From an uncultured Bacteroidales bacterium (GTDB lineage: Bacteria; Bacteroidota; Bacteroidia; Bacteroidales; P3), in NCBI GenBank assembly GCA_949291555.1, contig CASEWE010000011.1, positions 50,426 through 114,425 on the forward strand: a stretch of DNA of 64,000 nt. The letters run 5' to 3'. Below the pieces are notes generated by a model. The model made no database searches, was not told the DNA's origin, and saw only the letters and a list, made by a program, of their open reading frames with translations. Made by a program: the position numbers and the translations under genes. Shown piece by piece: positions 29,243 through 38,398 of this stretch. The number at the start of each line of letters is the position of its first letter. The stretch's first letter is position 1.

Positions 29243-30352
29243 ATGCCCCTTGAAAAATTGGCCTTCAGCTTTATTCCCGGAATAGGCCCGATCACCGCCA
29301 ACCGCATCTTGGAAAAATTCCTTTCCGCCAAAGCCTTTTTCCAAGCCGATGAGAGAACATGCCTCCATGCGGGCCTGAGCGAAAAAATCTGCCGGGAGAT
29401 AGGCCGCTTGAAGAAAATCGCCTTGGAAAAAGCCGAACAAGAACTGGAAAACTGTCAAAAATCCCGCATCCGTCTCCTTTTCCGCGAAGACCCTGATTTC
29501 CCAAGCCCTTTGAAGATGTGTCCCGATTCCCCCTTGGTCTTGTACCGGTCAGGAACCGCAAACATAGATTCCCCTTGCGGAATCGCCGTGGTCGGAACCC
29601 GCAGATCCTCTTCCTACGGAAGGGACCAGACGCGAAAAATCGTGGAAGGATTGCAGGGAAAGGCGGCTTTCACGGTCAGCGGGCTGGCAGCGGGCATCGA
29701 TGCCGAAGCCCATCTGTGCAGCCTCGACAACCAGATTCCCACCGTGGCCGTATTGGCCCACGGGTTGGACCGCATCTATCCGCCCGAAAATACCCGGCTC
29801 GCCTGTAAAATTCTAGAAAACGGAGGCAGCCTCATTTCCGAAATGCCCACCTCGACCCCGATCACGGCCGGATTGTTTCCCCGGCGGAACCGCATCATCG
29901 CCGGCTTGGCCCAAGCCACCTTGATAGTCGAGTCTTCGCTGAAAGGCGGGGCCATGCGCACCGCCTATGCCGCCGAATCCTACCAACGCTTGGTTTTCGC
30001 GGTTCCCGGCCGGAACGACCATTACTACCATGAAGGCTGCAATGCCTTGATTGCGGAAGGGAAAGCCTTGCTGGTGCGTTCGGCCCGCGACATCTGCCTC
30101 GCCCTGGGATGGGAATGCGAAAAGGAAAGAGCCCGCCCGCAAGCCACATCCGTGCCCGGAAACGAGCAAAGCGCATCCGGAAATGAACCAAGAAAGATTC
30201 TGGAAATCATGGAAACCGAAAACCCTGCAAGCTGGGACATTCTCCTGAAAGAAAGCAAAATGGAACCCAAATTCCTGTCCGCCTGCCTCAGCAAGATGGA
30301 AATTGCCGGGATCGTACGTTCCCTACCCGGCAATTTCTACGAAAAAACCTGA
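29243..30352 (+). CDS. dprA: DNA-processing protein DprA
   Basis: Loads RecA on incoming single-stranded DNA in natural transformation in other bacteria; common also in non-competent ones. The 369-residue protein has an N-terminal HhH-type region (FIPGIGPITANRILEKF), a Rossmann-fold core with VVGTRRSSSYG, SGLAAGIDAEAH and LAHGLDRIYPPEN, then FPRRNRIIAGLA, and a C-terminal winged-helix part. It is a lone gene convergent with elbB. Confidence 0.95.
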   Translation: MPLEKLAFSFIPGIGPITANRILEKFLSAKAFFQADERTCLHAGLSEKICREIGRLKKIALEKAEQELENCQKSRIRLLFREDPDFPSPLKMCPDSPLVLYRSGTANIDSPCGIAVVGTRRSSSYGRDQTRKIVEGLQGKAAFTVSGLAAGIDAEAHLCSLDNQIPTVAVLAHGLDRIYPPENTRLACKILENGGSLISEMPTSTPITAGLFPRRNRIIAGLAQATLIVESSLKGGAMRTAYAAESYQRLVFAVPGRNDHYYHEGCNALIAEGKALLVRSARDICLALGWECEKERARPQATSVPGNEQSASGNEPRKILEIMETENPASWDILLKESKMEPKFLSACLSKMEIAGIVRSLPGNFYEKT

Positions 30353-30362
30353 AAAAGCCTTC

Positions 30363-31013
30363 TCAGGCCAGCATGGCCGATACCAGCTTCCGGCAACAAG
30401 CCGCCACCGTGGCCAAAGTAGCATCAGGCAGCATGTAGCAAGGCGTGGTATACACCTTGTAACGAGTATCTTCCACCACGTCCGGCTCAAACACATCGAC
30501 CGGTTCCGCCCCCATGGCAGCCAAAGCCTGATTGGTGGCCGGGTCGTGCCCTGCCGTCACTTTGACACCAGGCAGCAATTTGGCCAATATCACCGGAGCG
30601 ATACACATGGCGGCAAGCATTTTCCCGGCCTTGTTCGTTTCTTCCACGGCTCGGGCCACCTCCGGATCCACTTCCATGCCGGCTCCCGCCACTGCAAAAT
30701 CGCTCAGGTTCGTCGCAGCGCCGAAACCGCCCACAAATACCAGACCGTCGAATTCCTCCGGCCGGTAACTTGCCAAAGGCGCTACGTTTCCCCTCGCTAT
30801 GCGGGCCGATTCGGTCAATACGTTCCGGGTTTGATGCTCGGCCTCTTTTCCGCGAAGATGATCCATCACCCGGAGCTGGGGCTTGTCGGGCGCAAACATG
30901 CGGCAATCGCAACCTGCTTCTTCCAAAGCCAGCAAGGTCATCATGGCTTCCCCGATCTCGCTTCCGTCATAGACCCCGCAACCGGACAGCACAACGGCAA
31001 ATTTTTTCTTCAT
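30363..31013 (-). CDS. elbB: ElbB-type glyoxalase (DJ-1/PfpI superfamily)
   Basis: A 216-residue DJ-1/PfpI fold protein of the ElbB family; E. coli ElbB has weak glyoxalase activity and was linked to isoprenoid yields. The protein has FAVVLSGCGVYDGSEIGE at the start and the nucleophile Cys in AAMCIAPVILAK, plus FVGGFGAATNLSDFA. Start at 31013 (MKKKFAVV); ATG 31040 is an alternative. It lies downstream of trxB on the same strand but behind a large hairpin. Confidence 0.92.
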   Translation of the reverse strand: MKKKFAVVLSGCGVYDGSEIGEAMMTLLALEEAGCDCRMFAPDKPQLRVMDHLRGKEAEHQTRNVLTESARIARGNVAPLASYRPEEFDGLVFVGGFGAATNLSDFAVAGAGMEVDPEVARAVEETNKAGKMLAAMCIAPVILAKLLPGVKVTAGHDPATNQALAAMGAEPVDVFEPDVVEDTRYKVYTTPCYMLPDATLATVAACCRKLVSAMLA

Positions 31014-31228
31014 GTCTATCGTGTTTTTTGCATCTATCATTAATCCGTGCTTCTTCTCTTCTTCCACGGGCTGTCCGCCTTCCACGCCTCCTGCCAAAGG
31101 AACGGCATGCCTGCGCGGAAAGCATTCCGAACCCGCCCCCACCCTCTCCCGATGAACGGAACAAGGATTCAAAACGGATCTTGAACGCTTCCCTGACTCC
31201 GGCATCCCAAAGGCCGCGCTCCCGGCTT

Positions 31229-31275
31229 ACGGGTGCTTTCCCGGCTTTTCTGCGAAAAACCGGGAAAGCACCCGT
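31229..31275 (-). terminator. Large hairpin after trxB
   Basis: ACGGGTGCTTTCCCGG (31229-31244) pairs perfectly with CCGGGAAAGCACCCGT (31260-31275), and the loop can add TTTT with AAAA. It sits 34 bases past the trxB stop on the minus strand and probably ends that transcript, separating trxB from elbB. A T run is missing on the minus-strand exit, so termination efficiency is uncertain. Confidence 0.55.
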
Positions 31276-31308
31276 AAACACCCCGGGGAAAAGGACCGAA
31301 GCCAAGCG

Positions 31309-32244
31309 CTACTTCTCGTTGTGATCGGCCAAGAAACGTTCCGCCTCGATAGCGGCCATGCACCCGGTCCCCGCCGAGGTGATCGCTTGGCGGTAATGCA
31401 GATCCTGCACATCGCCCGCGGCGAATACCCCTTCGACCGAAGTCCGCGTGGTTCCTGGCTCGGTCTTGATATGCCCGGTCTCGTGCAATTCGAGCTGCCC
31501 TTTCACCAAAGCCGTATTGGGCGTGTGCCCGATGGCCACGAAAAATCCCGTGACATCGATTTTCTTTTCCTCTCCCGTCTTGACATGCGTCAGAACCGCC
31601 CCGTTCACGCCGTCTTCATCGCCGACGATTTCCTTGGTTACGTGATGCCAGAGAATCTCGATCTTGGGATTGTTCAGAACCCGTTCCTGCATGGCTTTGG
31701 AAGCGCGCAGCACATCCCTGCGCACAATCATGTAAACCTTGTTGCACAAACCCGCCAAGTAGCAGGCTTCCTCGCAAGCCGTATCGCCGCCGCCTACCAC
31801 GGCCACGTCTTGCCCGCGGTAGAAAAACCCATCGCAAGTGGCGCAAGCCGAAACGCCTTGCCCGTTATACTTCTTCTCGGAATCAAGGCCTAACCAGTTT
31901 GCCTGCGCTCCGGTTGCCACGATGACTGTCTGGGCCAGGAGTTCCTTGCCGTCATCGGCCGTGATCTTGAAAGGCCGCTGGGAAAAATCCACCTTGGCAA
32001 TCATGCCCGGGCGCACATCGGTATTGAACCGCAAGGCCTGCTTGCGCAAGTCCTGCATCAAGTCCGGCCCCATCCTTCCTTCGGGGTAGCCGGGAAAATT
32101 ATCCACTTCGGTCGTGATGGTCAACTGGCCGCCCGGCTGCATTCCTTCGTACAGCACAGGCTTGAGATCGGCCCGGGCCGCATAAATGGCAGCCGTGAAG
32201 CCGGCCGGGCCGGAACCGATAATGAGGCATTTTACTTTTTCCAT
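31309..32244 (-). CDS. trxB: Thioredoxin reductase
   Basis: FAD/NADPH enzyme that keeps thioredoxin reduced. The 311-residue protein has the FAD motif IIGSGPAGFTAA, the redox pair CATC in SACATCDGFF, the NADPH motif VVGGGDTACEEA and the C-terminal FAAGDVQD. ATG 32244 (MEKVKCLIIGSG) is the start; the frame extends further only with a TTG codon. A 20-base tandem duplication lies just upstream. Confidence 0.95.
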   Translation of the reverse strand: MEKVKCLIIGSGPAGFTAAIYAARADLKPVLYEGMQPGGQLTITTEVDNFPGYPEGRMGPDLMQDLRKQALRFNTDVRPGMIAKVDFSQRPFKITADDGKELLAQTVIVATGAQANWLGLDSEKKYNGQGVSACATCDGFFYRGQDVAVVGGGDTACEEACYLAGLCNKVYMIVRRDVLRASKAMQERVLNNPKIEILWHHVTKEIVGDEDGVNGAVLTHVKTGEEKKIDVTGFFVAIGHTPNTALVKGQLELHETGHIKTEPGTTRTSVEGVFAAGDVQDLHYRQAITSAGTGCMAAIEAERFLADHNEK

Positions 32245-32253
32245 TTCTGTCAA

Positions 32254-32589
32254 TATTTAAGTGTCAGATTCAAAATTCAAGTGTCAGATTCAAACTCCAT
32301 CCGAGCCTTCCTCGCTCCAAGCAGGAAGCCGGGCTTCGCCGGCCCTTTCCCGTTCTGGCAAGGCCAGCACGATTCCGGTTGCAAAGCATCTTGCCGGAAA
32401 GGCCCGCTTCATTATCCCCATCCCATCGGCCAAAGGGATTCCGGCATGGAATCGCCCCGTGCCTTGGATTTTCCTCGTAAAAGTAGCAAACTTTCCGCCA
32501 TTTCCATGCAAAGCCCCCTCGCGCGGCCAAGGGAAGCGTCCTCCCCTGCTCCGGACACGCTTTGGGGAACCGAACCCGCGCAAAGGATT
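32254..32589. other. Intergenic stretch with a 20-base tandem repeat
   Basis: Between trxB and the LysE-type gene. Units 32259-32278 and 32279-32298 both read AAGTGTCAGATTCAAA for the first 16 bases and sit immediately upstream of trxB. The rest holds no supported gene; TACTTTTA on the minus strand at 32478-32485 is a poor promoter match. Confidence 0.5.
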
Positions 32590-33285
32590 TCAGGCGCAAC
32601 CCAATCGCAGCTTTCCCGTGACAGCATCCACGTTCAGCGGAATAAAACTGGCCACGAACAAATAAATGCCGAAAAGGACCAATAGCACCCCGACAATCTT
32701 GTTCACCACCGACACCGTCTTGTCGTTGATGACTTTCTTTATCCGGGCAGCCACGAAACTTTTCAGTATGTCCATGGAAAAAACGGTAAAAAGCGTGATG
32801 ACGAAAAACAGGATGATGCGGTAATAAAGCACCTGCCCTGAATCGGTTGTATACTGGGCCGAGATAGTCCCTACGGTAACGAACCAGAAAATCCATGTGG
32901 CCGGATTGGCCATGTTCATGAAGAATCCTTTAAAAAAACCGCGCCAATGCGAAGGCAGCTGCATCTCGGCCTGGCGGTCGGCCATGCCTTGGAGCATCAC
33001 TTTCTTCCGAAACGTGTAAATGCCGATCAAAACCAGCGACAAGCCTCCGACGATACCGATAATCCGGCTGGCAGCCGGGTCGTTGAACAATCGCGAAGCG
33101 CCCAGAATGGAAATCGTTACCAAAAAAGCATCGCTCAGAAAAACCCCGAAGGCCAAGCGGACAGCATGCCGGAAGCCTTTCTCCAAACTGGTCTGCAACA
33201 GGGTGAAGAAAGCCGGCCCCAGCATCAGGCTCAGCGTAAGCCCCGCAACCATCGCTTCGATTATGGTATGTAGGAATGTGAACAA
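32590..33285 (-). CDS. LysE/RhtB-family amino acid exporter
   Basis: A 231-residue inner membrane protein with six probable membrane segments. The family motif MLGPAFFTLLQTSLEKGFRHA and the second half NMANPATWIFWF fit LysE-type translocators that export amino acids. The longest frame begins with TTG at 33285 (FTFLHTIIEAM); the first ATG is 33252, which would cut into the first membrane helix, so the TTG start is preferred. Substrate unknown. Confidence 0.85.
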   Translation of the reverse strand: MFTFLHTIIEAMVAGLTLSLMLGPAFFTLLQTSLEKGFRHAVRLAFGVFLSDAFLVTISILGASRLFNDPAASRIIGIVGGLSLVLIGIYTFRKKVMLQGMADRQAEMQLPSHWRGFFKGFFMNMANPATWIFWFVTVGTISAQYTTDSGQVLYYRIILFFVITLFTVFSMDILKSFVAARIKKVINDKTVSVVNKIVGVLLVLFGIYLFVASFIPLNVDAVTGKLRLGCA

Positions 33286-33389
33286 GACCCCTGTGCTTTA
33301 TCCGTTATTTCTCCTTCCTGTATGTTCCATCTGGCGCGGAAAGGCGGCATCCGGCAAATATGCGTTTCCCCGCTCCCGCTCCCTCTTCC

Positions 33390-35015
33390 TCACTTGCGCA
33401 CCGTGCCGAGATATTCCAGCCACGCTTCGGCTTTCTCGCCTTTCAAGACACGGGGAAACTTGTTCTGCGAACCCTCTTTCCCCTGCAAACGCATGTAGTC
33501 GTAGAAAACCGAGAGCGGAAGCACTTCCGCCTCCACGTCGCGGATGGCTTCCAAGCGCTCCACCCGGTAATCATCGTTGAGTTTCTTCAAATAGCCGTCT
33601 ATCTTCCGGGCCGCCTCTTCCGGGTCGAGCGCCTGGTCGCAACCCAAGAACCATCGATGCCCGAACATCCCGTTGCTCTTCACGCCCAATACCGTGTATT
33701 CCAGAATACCCGCGTTCTTCTCCTCTCCCAACATCTGTACGGCCCGGTTCATATTGTCTACTGAAAGATGTTCGCCGCAAAGGCTCAAGAAGGATTTCGT
33801 CCGGCCGGTTATGATGATTTCGTTGCGTTCCCGGTCTGCCAGCCGGATCGTGTCGCCGATCATGTAACGCCACGCGCCCGAGCAAGTCGAAATCAGCACC
33901 GCGTAATCCTTCCCTTCCTCGATCTGGTCGATGAAAAGAGTCTGCGGATTTTCGATGATCGTACCGTCTTCGGAAAAATTCTCTTCGGTAAAAGGCACGA
34001 ACTCGAAAAAAATCCCGTTATCGAGAACCAATTCCATGGAATTGACATTCGGGCGGCTCTGGTAAGCCAGGAATCCCTCCGATGCCAGATAGGTTTCCAT
34101 GTAGGCCAACGGATGCGCCAAAAGCTTCTCGAAACTCTGCTTGTAGGGTTCGAACGCCACTCCGCCATGCACGAAAATCTCCAGATTCGGCCATATCTCA
34201 TGAATGTTCTTCACCTGGTAACGCTCGATGATTTTCTGGAAAAGGATCTGGAACCATGCCGGCACCCCGACCACGGCCGCGATGTCCCATTCGGGCGCTT
34301 TCTTGACAATTTCCTCGATCTTGGTCGGCCAGTCGCGCTCGCGCGAAATCCTCCGCCCAGGCTTGTAGAAGTGTTCGAACCAGAATGGCAGATTCCCGGT
34401 AGTGATGCCGGAAAGATCGCCTGCGTAATAAGTGCCGTTATATTGCAAGTGCGTGCTTCCGCCCAGCATCAAGGCCTGTTTCTGGTACAACTCGTTAGGA
34501 AAATCGTACTTGACCAAAGAGAACAATTCCCGCGTGCTCGTTTTCCGGATCGCCTTCACCATGTCGGCCGAAACGGGGATATACTTGCTCGAAGCCCCCG
34601 AAGTCCCGGAACTCAGGGCAAAATACTTGATCTTTCCAGGCCAAGACACGAAAGTCTCCCCGTTCAGGCAACGGTACCACCACTCCATGAACATCTTGTC
34701 GTAGTCGTAAATCGGGACGGTCTTGGCGAAGTCTTCCCTTAGATTCTTGCTATTAAGAAGCTTATTGAAATTGAACTTGTTTCCGAAAGCCGTATCCGAA
34801 GCCCGCGTCAGGAGCTTTTTCAATTCCCGGTCCTGGACTTTCACCGGATCGCTTACATGAAACACATTGACAAGCGGAATCTTGTTAGCCCGGAAAGTCA
34901 ACGCGCTTTTGAGAATGGAGCCGATGATCGGCCGTTTCAACGTGGGCATGCCCCCGGTTTTTCCCTGGGCGGCAGAACGGGCATTGCCCGCCTTCCCCGA
35001 TTTCTTTTCTTCCAT
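33390..35015 (-). CDS. GH3-like acyl-adenylate family protein
   Basis: About 541 residues, related to plant GH3 auxin-conjugating enzymes and found widely in Bacteroidota. The adenylation signature FALSSGTSGASSKYIPVS is clear, with YAGDLSGITTGNLPFWFEHFYKPG, and YMIGDTIRLADRERNEIIITGRTKSFLSLCGEHLS in the C-terminal half (key motif GDT..R). It probably activates a carboxylic acid with ATP; the substrate is unknown. Start at 35015 (MEEKKSG); ATG 34949 (MPTLKRPII) is also possible. A TACCTTTG -7 box lies about 115 bases upstream. Confidence 0.88.
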   Translation of the reverse strand: MEEKKSGKAGNARSAAQGKTGGMPTLKRPIIGSILKSALTFRANKIPLVNVFHVSDPVKVQDRELKKLLTRASDTAFGNKFNFNKLLNSKNLREDFAKTVPIYDYDKMFMEWWYRCLNGETFVSWPGKIKYFALSSGTSGASSKYIPVSADMVKAIRKTSTRELFSLVKYDFPNELYQKQALMLGGSTHLQYNGTYYAGDLSGITTGNLPFWFEHFYKPGRRISRERDWPTKIEEIVKKAPEWDIAAVVGVPAWFQILFQKIIERYQVKNIHEIWPNLEIFVHGGVAFEPYKQSFEKLLAHPLAYMETYLASEGFLAYQSRPNVNSMELVLDNGIFFEFVPFTEENFSEDGTIIENPQTLFIDQIEEGKDYAVLISTCSGAWRYMIGDTIRLADRERNEIIITGRTKSFLSLCGEHLSVDNMNRAVQMLGEEKNAGILEYTVLGVKSNGMFGHRWFLGCDQALDPEEAARKIDGYLKKLNDDYRVERLEAIRDVEAEVLPLSVFYDYMRLQGKEGSQNKFPRVLKGEKAEAWLEYLGTVRK

Positions 35016-35128
35016 GCTGGTTATTTCTGGCCTTATTGCCGCATATCCGGGCTTGCGCAAAAAGGAACCGTACGGCATATTCCCGCGCCAAAGTTCCTGC
35101 AATGCCGCTCGTCTCCGGAGGTAAGATG

Positions 35129-35136
35129 CAAAGGTA
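35129..35136 (-). promoter_or_regulatory. -7 promoter box for the GH3-like gene
   Basis: The minus strand reads TACCTTTG, an exact TAnnTTTG match, 114 bases upstream of the chosen start. No TTG at the right distance; TTTTTGCC upstream is too close (13 bases). Confidence 0.5.
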
Positions 35137-35423
35137 GTGAAAGTACAGGCAAAAATGCGAAAAAAAAGGGAAAAGATGAATTTTCTCTTTGAAAACCGAA
35201 GAAAGCAACGACATGGGCTTCAAAACGAAGAGCCTTCCGAATCTTCCTCGAAGCGTTCGCGGACAGGGCCGTTTCCCGCCCGTCAGGGAAGGGCAAGACT
35301 TCCGAATCTTCCCCGAAGTGTTCGCGGCAGCACCGCATGGCCGGCACTTTCTGCCCGGTATTCGGTCTCGCGCGATATTCCATCCCGGCACATAATCCCT
35401 CATGGTTCTTCCCGCGATGCCTA

Positions 35424-35453
35424 TTGCTTACCCAATAATGCTTTGTAACTTTG
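35424..35453 (+). promoter_or_regulatory. Promoter of the small HTH gene
   Basis: TTG at 35424-35426 and TAACTTTG at 35446-35453 are separated by 19 bases, an excellent match to the Bacteroidota primary sigma consensus. The ATG follows 28 bases after the -7 box. Confidence 0.72.
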
Positions 35454-35480
35454 CGATCGTCGACAAAAAACAACACGAAC

Positions 35481-35774
35481 ATGAACATGAACCGCATAAA
35501 AGAGGTATTGCTCTCGAAAGGCATCAGCCAGTCCGAATTGGCCCGCAGGCTTGGCAAGACGTTCAACATGGTCAACCTGTACGCCTCGAACAAAGTCCAG
35601 CCGCCCCTTCCCGTCCTCTACCGGATTGCAGAAATCGTGAATGTGGATGTGCGGGAACTCCTGATTCCCAACCAGGTAAAGGGGAAACCGGTCTTTGACG
35701 AAGGAAAAGAGGGCGGGAAACCGGCAAAATCAGGAAGAAAGCAAAAAAGAGCACGAACCAGCCCGAAACGATAA
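35481..35774 (+). CDS. Small XRE-type helix-turn-helix protein
   Basis: About 97 residues. The sequence IKEVLLSKGISQSELARRLGKTFNMVNLYASNKVQPPLPVLYRIAEIVNVDVRELL is a Cro/C1-type HTH (helices around residues 5-60; key parts SQSELARRLGK and NLYASNK). The last 30 residues are Lys/Arg/Gly-rich. A DNA-binding regulator, target unknown. Start ATG 35481 (MNMNRIK) or 35487 (MNRIK). Confidence 0.85.
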   Translation: MNMNRIKEVLLSKGISQSELARRLGKTFNMVNLYASNKVQPPLPVLYRIAEIVNVDVRELLIPNQVKGKPVFDEGKEGGKPAKSGRKQKRARTSPKR

Positions 35775-36618
35775 AGCCTGCTCCATTCCAAGGACTTGCC
35801 GGAGGCAAGGACACGCCGGCCAAACACCCGGGCCCCGAAATCCGTTCCCCTCGACCCTGCACAAAGGCGGAAGGCATGGAACAATAGCTTCCTGATACGA
35901 GCCTGGCAACGGAATTTCGGACCCGCTTTCCAGAAGGCAAGCGGGTCCAAGCCTCGGAACAAGCATTCCAGTCCGGAGCAGGACGGCCGCCAAGGGGCTG
36001 GCAGGGCCCAAGGCCCCGGAACGATCATCCCGGCCCGGCGCAAGACATCCGCCAAGGGCTGGCAGGGCCCAAGGCCCCCGGAACAATCATCCCGGCCCGA
36101 AGGCTTCCATGCCACCTTTTTTCCTGCCGCATGCTGGTTGAACCGCTTAAGCATAGCGGTCCGGAGGCTTCCCCTCCACCCTTTTCCCTATCCTGACGGG
36201 GAAAGGCGGGGAACTTTTCCCTTGCCGCGTCCTGACTGGTTCGTTCTGCCTTCCGAACAGCCCAGGCTCGAAGGAAGGCGGGGAACCTTTTCCCTTGCCG
36301 CGTCCTGACTGGCTGCCTGCCGTGCAAGCGAGCTGGAAGGATGGCAGGGATTGCCGGATCGGGTAACTCCCGTGAAAGAGGAGCCCTTGGAACGAAAACC
36401 TCCGCCGATAGCAGCGCGCCCGGCGGATCCATCCCCCCCTGCGCTTCAGCGGCCAGGTCATGGATTTTCCCGTTCCTTGGCCGCTTTCCCAATGGATACC
36501 TGGTCGCTTTCCGAACAGACACCCGGAAAAACGACTTCCGGAGAGAATAAAATGATACTGAATATCTGTGATTTAGAATCAAACCCCATAAAACCGAAAG
36601 AAAATATCAGAAAAAAAA
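35775..36618. repeat. Long repeat-rich region without genes
   Basis: No gene is supported over 840 bases. Structures: GGACCCGCTT (35919-35928) pairs with AAGCGGGTCC (35939-35948). A block of about 48 bases containing GGCAGGGCCCAAGGCCCC and CATCCCGGCCCG occurs twice (about 35990-36038 and 36052-36101). Another block with TTTTCCCTTGCCGCGTCC and TGACTGG occurs twice (about 36206-36239 and 36278-36312). Open frames across it are made of these repeats. It separates the HTH gene from tRNA-Val. Confidence 0.55.
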
Positions 36619-36649
36619 TTTGCTACTTACGAAATATGTCGTATCTTTG
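36619..36649 (+). promoter_or_regulatory. Promoter of tRNA-Val
   Basis: TTTG at 36619-36622 and TATCTTTG at 36642-36649 with a 19-base spacer form a perfect Bacteroidota consensus promoter, in AT-rich surroundings, 51 bases upstream of the tRNA. Confidence 0.85.
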
Positions 36650-36700
36650 CAGCCTCATTCGATCAGAGAGCCTCTCTTTCCGAGCGGCCTCCGAGAGAAA

Positions 36701-36778
36701 GGGAGCTTAGCTCAGTTGGTTCAGAGCGTCTGCCTTACAAGCAGAGGGTCGGGGGTTCGAATCCCTCAGCTCCCACCA
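36701..36778 (+). tRNA. tRNA-Val (anticodon TAC)
   Basis: Acceptor GGGAGCT pairs with AGCTCCC, the anticodon loop CTTACAA carries TAC between TCTGC and GCAGA, the T loop is TTCGAAT, and CCA is encoded (36776-36778). It is a normal cloverleaf with D arm GCTCAGTTGGTTCAGAGC. A consensus promoter lies upstream and a terminator downstream. The DNA after it is lower in GC. Confidence 0.95.
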
Positions 36779-36800
36779 CCCGAAAGGGAAAATCAAAGCA

Positions 36801-36833
36801 AAATCCTGAAGTCCGGCGACTTCGGGATTTTTT
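36801..36833 (+). terminator. Terminator after tRNA-Val
   Basis: AAATCC and GAAGTC pair with GACTTC and GGATTT around CGGC, followed by a T run at 36828-36833, 22 bases after the tRNA. Confidence 0.82.
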
Positions 36834-37085
36834 GTTTCTGGCCGGAACCGCAAAACAAAGGGCCTATTCTGGCTTAGTCGACAAAAAGCAGGACAGAATC
36901 CCTGTAATTCATTGATTTCTCTATATCTGTAGAGATTATTATCGATATAGCTAAAAAAACACACCTTACGGTAATCCCCGCTTCCACATACATTTGCAAG
37001 AACATCGCCAACGTTGCTCCATGCAATAAAGCCCGTTAGCCAGATTGCATTTGTGCCATATCTTGGACTGGTGCCATGTCGTTTA

Positions 37086-38360
37086 TCAGTCTTTCAAACA
37101 CCCGATTGGAACCACATAAACGCCGTCTGCACGTCGATAGGCGAATTTTCCTGTTGCCGTCAACACCATCAAGAAGGATGGGGCTTTCATCTTGCCCGTG
37201 TCAATCTTTGCAGCCAATGTTTTCAGGGTAGTTGCGCCTTGTTCTACAAGCTGGTCTCCACCAAGTTTTATTTCGATAAGCCCGAATTTGCCGTTACGAA
37301 GATGAACGACCGCGTCGCATTCGAGGCCGTACTTGTCCCGAAAATGATAAACTTGTCCATCCAAGGCACTTGCAAATACGCGTAAATCCCGGATGCAAAG
37401 CGTCTCGAACAACACCCCCATTGTATTCAGGTCATTAATCAGGTCCTTGGGGCCGAGGCCCAAAGCAGCGACAGCTATCGACGGATCGACAAAGTACCGG
37501 GTATCGGATGTTCGAATAGCTGTTTTCGAGCGCAGATCAGGATTCCACGCAACCGAATCTTCTATGACAAAAATCTTTTTCAGAGCATCGATATATGAAG
37601 CAACTGTTTTTACATCTGTCGATTCTTCATCATTAACACGCATATCTTCTACGATTGTACGGATAGGAGTCTGCGAACCTTGATGCCGGGCGTATGAACG
37701 CATCAATCGTTTCACCCGTTCTCGATTGCGCCGAACGCCATCTGCACGAGAAATGTCAGAACGCGTCACTGCGTCATAATAATATTTCACTTGATCCAGC
37801 GCAATATCGCCTGTTTGCAATGATGCACGAGGCCATCCTCCCCGGCAAATTAAAAAGGCAATGTCATCAAGCGACAATTTATTAATTCCCATTATATTGT
37901 CTGGAGTTTCAAACATACCCTCCAAACTCACTTCTCCAGAAGATTCTCCCGACTCGTATAAACTCATGGGACGCATGGTTAGCCATGCAAATCGGCCAGC
38001 ACCTGAATGATGAATTTCTTCTGTCTTTGCGGGAACAGCAGAACCCGTTAAAATAAAAAGACCTTCGCCTTCTCTATGGTCTACTTCAAAACGGATAGTA
38101 TCCCACAGTTTGGGAGCGAGTTGCCATTCATCCACCAATATGGGGAATTTTCCAACCAACAGTGCCTTGGGATTTATATCGGCCATACGGAGATTCTGTT
38201 CTTTGTACAAAGGATCGTCCATGTAGATGATTGTGGATGCCTGTTGCTCCGCAGTTGTGGTTTTACCGCACCATTTAGGTCCTTCAATCAAAACGGCTCC
38301 GATACCCGACAGTTTTCGTTGTAACTCCTTATCTGCAATTCTCGATTTATACGTCTTCAT
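37086..38360 (-). CDS. DUF4143-type AAA ATPase
   Basis: A 424-residue ATP-binding protein: P-loop EGPKWCGKTTTA (about 28-36), Walker B-like FPILVDEWQ, sensor FILTGSAVP, and a C-terminal DUF4143/nuclease-like region with DAVVHLRNGKFGLIEIKLG (E-x-K pattern as in PD-(D/E)XK folds). These proteins are common in accessory DNA of Bacteroidales; function is unclear. Base composition is visibly lower in GC than that of neighbours, suggesting transfer. ATG 38360 (MKTYKSRIADKE) is the start; a TATCTTTG box lies 22 bases upstream. Confidence 0.88.
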   Translation of the reverse strand: MKTYKSRIADKELQRKLSGIGAVLIEGPKWCGKTTTAEQQASTIIYMDDPLYKEQNLRMADINPKALLVGKFPILVDEWQLAPKLWDTIRFEVDHREGEGLFILTGSAVPAKTEEIHHSGAGRFAWLTMRPMSLYESGESSGEVSLEGMFETPDNIMGINKLSLDDIAFLICRGGWPRASLQTGDIALDQVKYYYDAVTRSDISRADGVRRNRERVKRLMRSYARHQGSQTPIRTIVEDMRVNDEESTDVKTVASYIDALKKIFVIEDSVAWNPDLRSKTAIRTSDTRYFVDPSIAVAALGLGPKDLINDLNTMGVLFETLCIRDLRVFASALDGQVYHFRDKYGLECDAVVHLRNGKFGLIEIKLGGDQLVEQGATTLKTLAAKIDTGKMKAPSFLMVLTATGKFAYRRADGVYVVPIGCLKD

Positions 38361-38381
38361 ACCCTTATGCTGATTACAAGG

Positions 38382-38389
38382 CAAAGATA
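38382..38389 (-). promoter_or_regulatory. -7 promoter box of the DUF4143 ATPase gene
   Basis: TATCTTTG on the minus strand, 21 bases before the start codon. No TTG at 19-20 bases; that position is occupied by the first copy of a 23-base tandem repeat. Confidence 0.6.
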
Positions 38390-38398
38390 ACACTATAT

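Larger units (their letters stand above)
35016..35480. other. Divergent intergenic region between GH3-like and HTH genes
   Basis: Contains the GH3 promoter box (35129-35136, minus) and the HTH gene promoter (35424-35453, plus). CTTCCGAATCTTCC occurs twice (35235-35248, 35307-35320) within longer related stretches carrying GAAG/CGTTCGCGG-like parts. No gene is supported. Confidence 0.5.

Noticed and set aside
35796..36308. 170-residue plus-strand frame
   Set aside because: Made of the duplicated GC-rich blocks; no promoter or conserved feature.
36707..36964. 85-residue minus-strand frame over tRNA-Val
   Set aside because: Covers the tRNA and its terminator, a known false positive.
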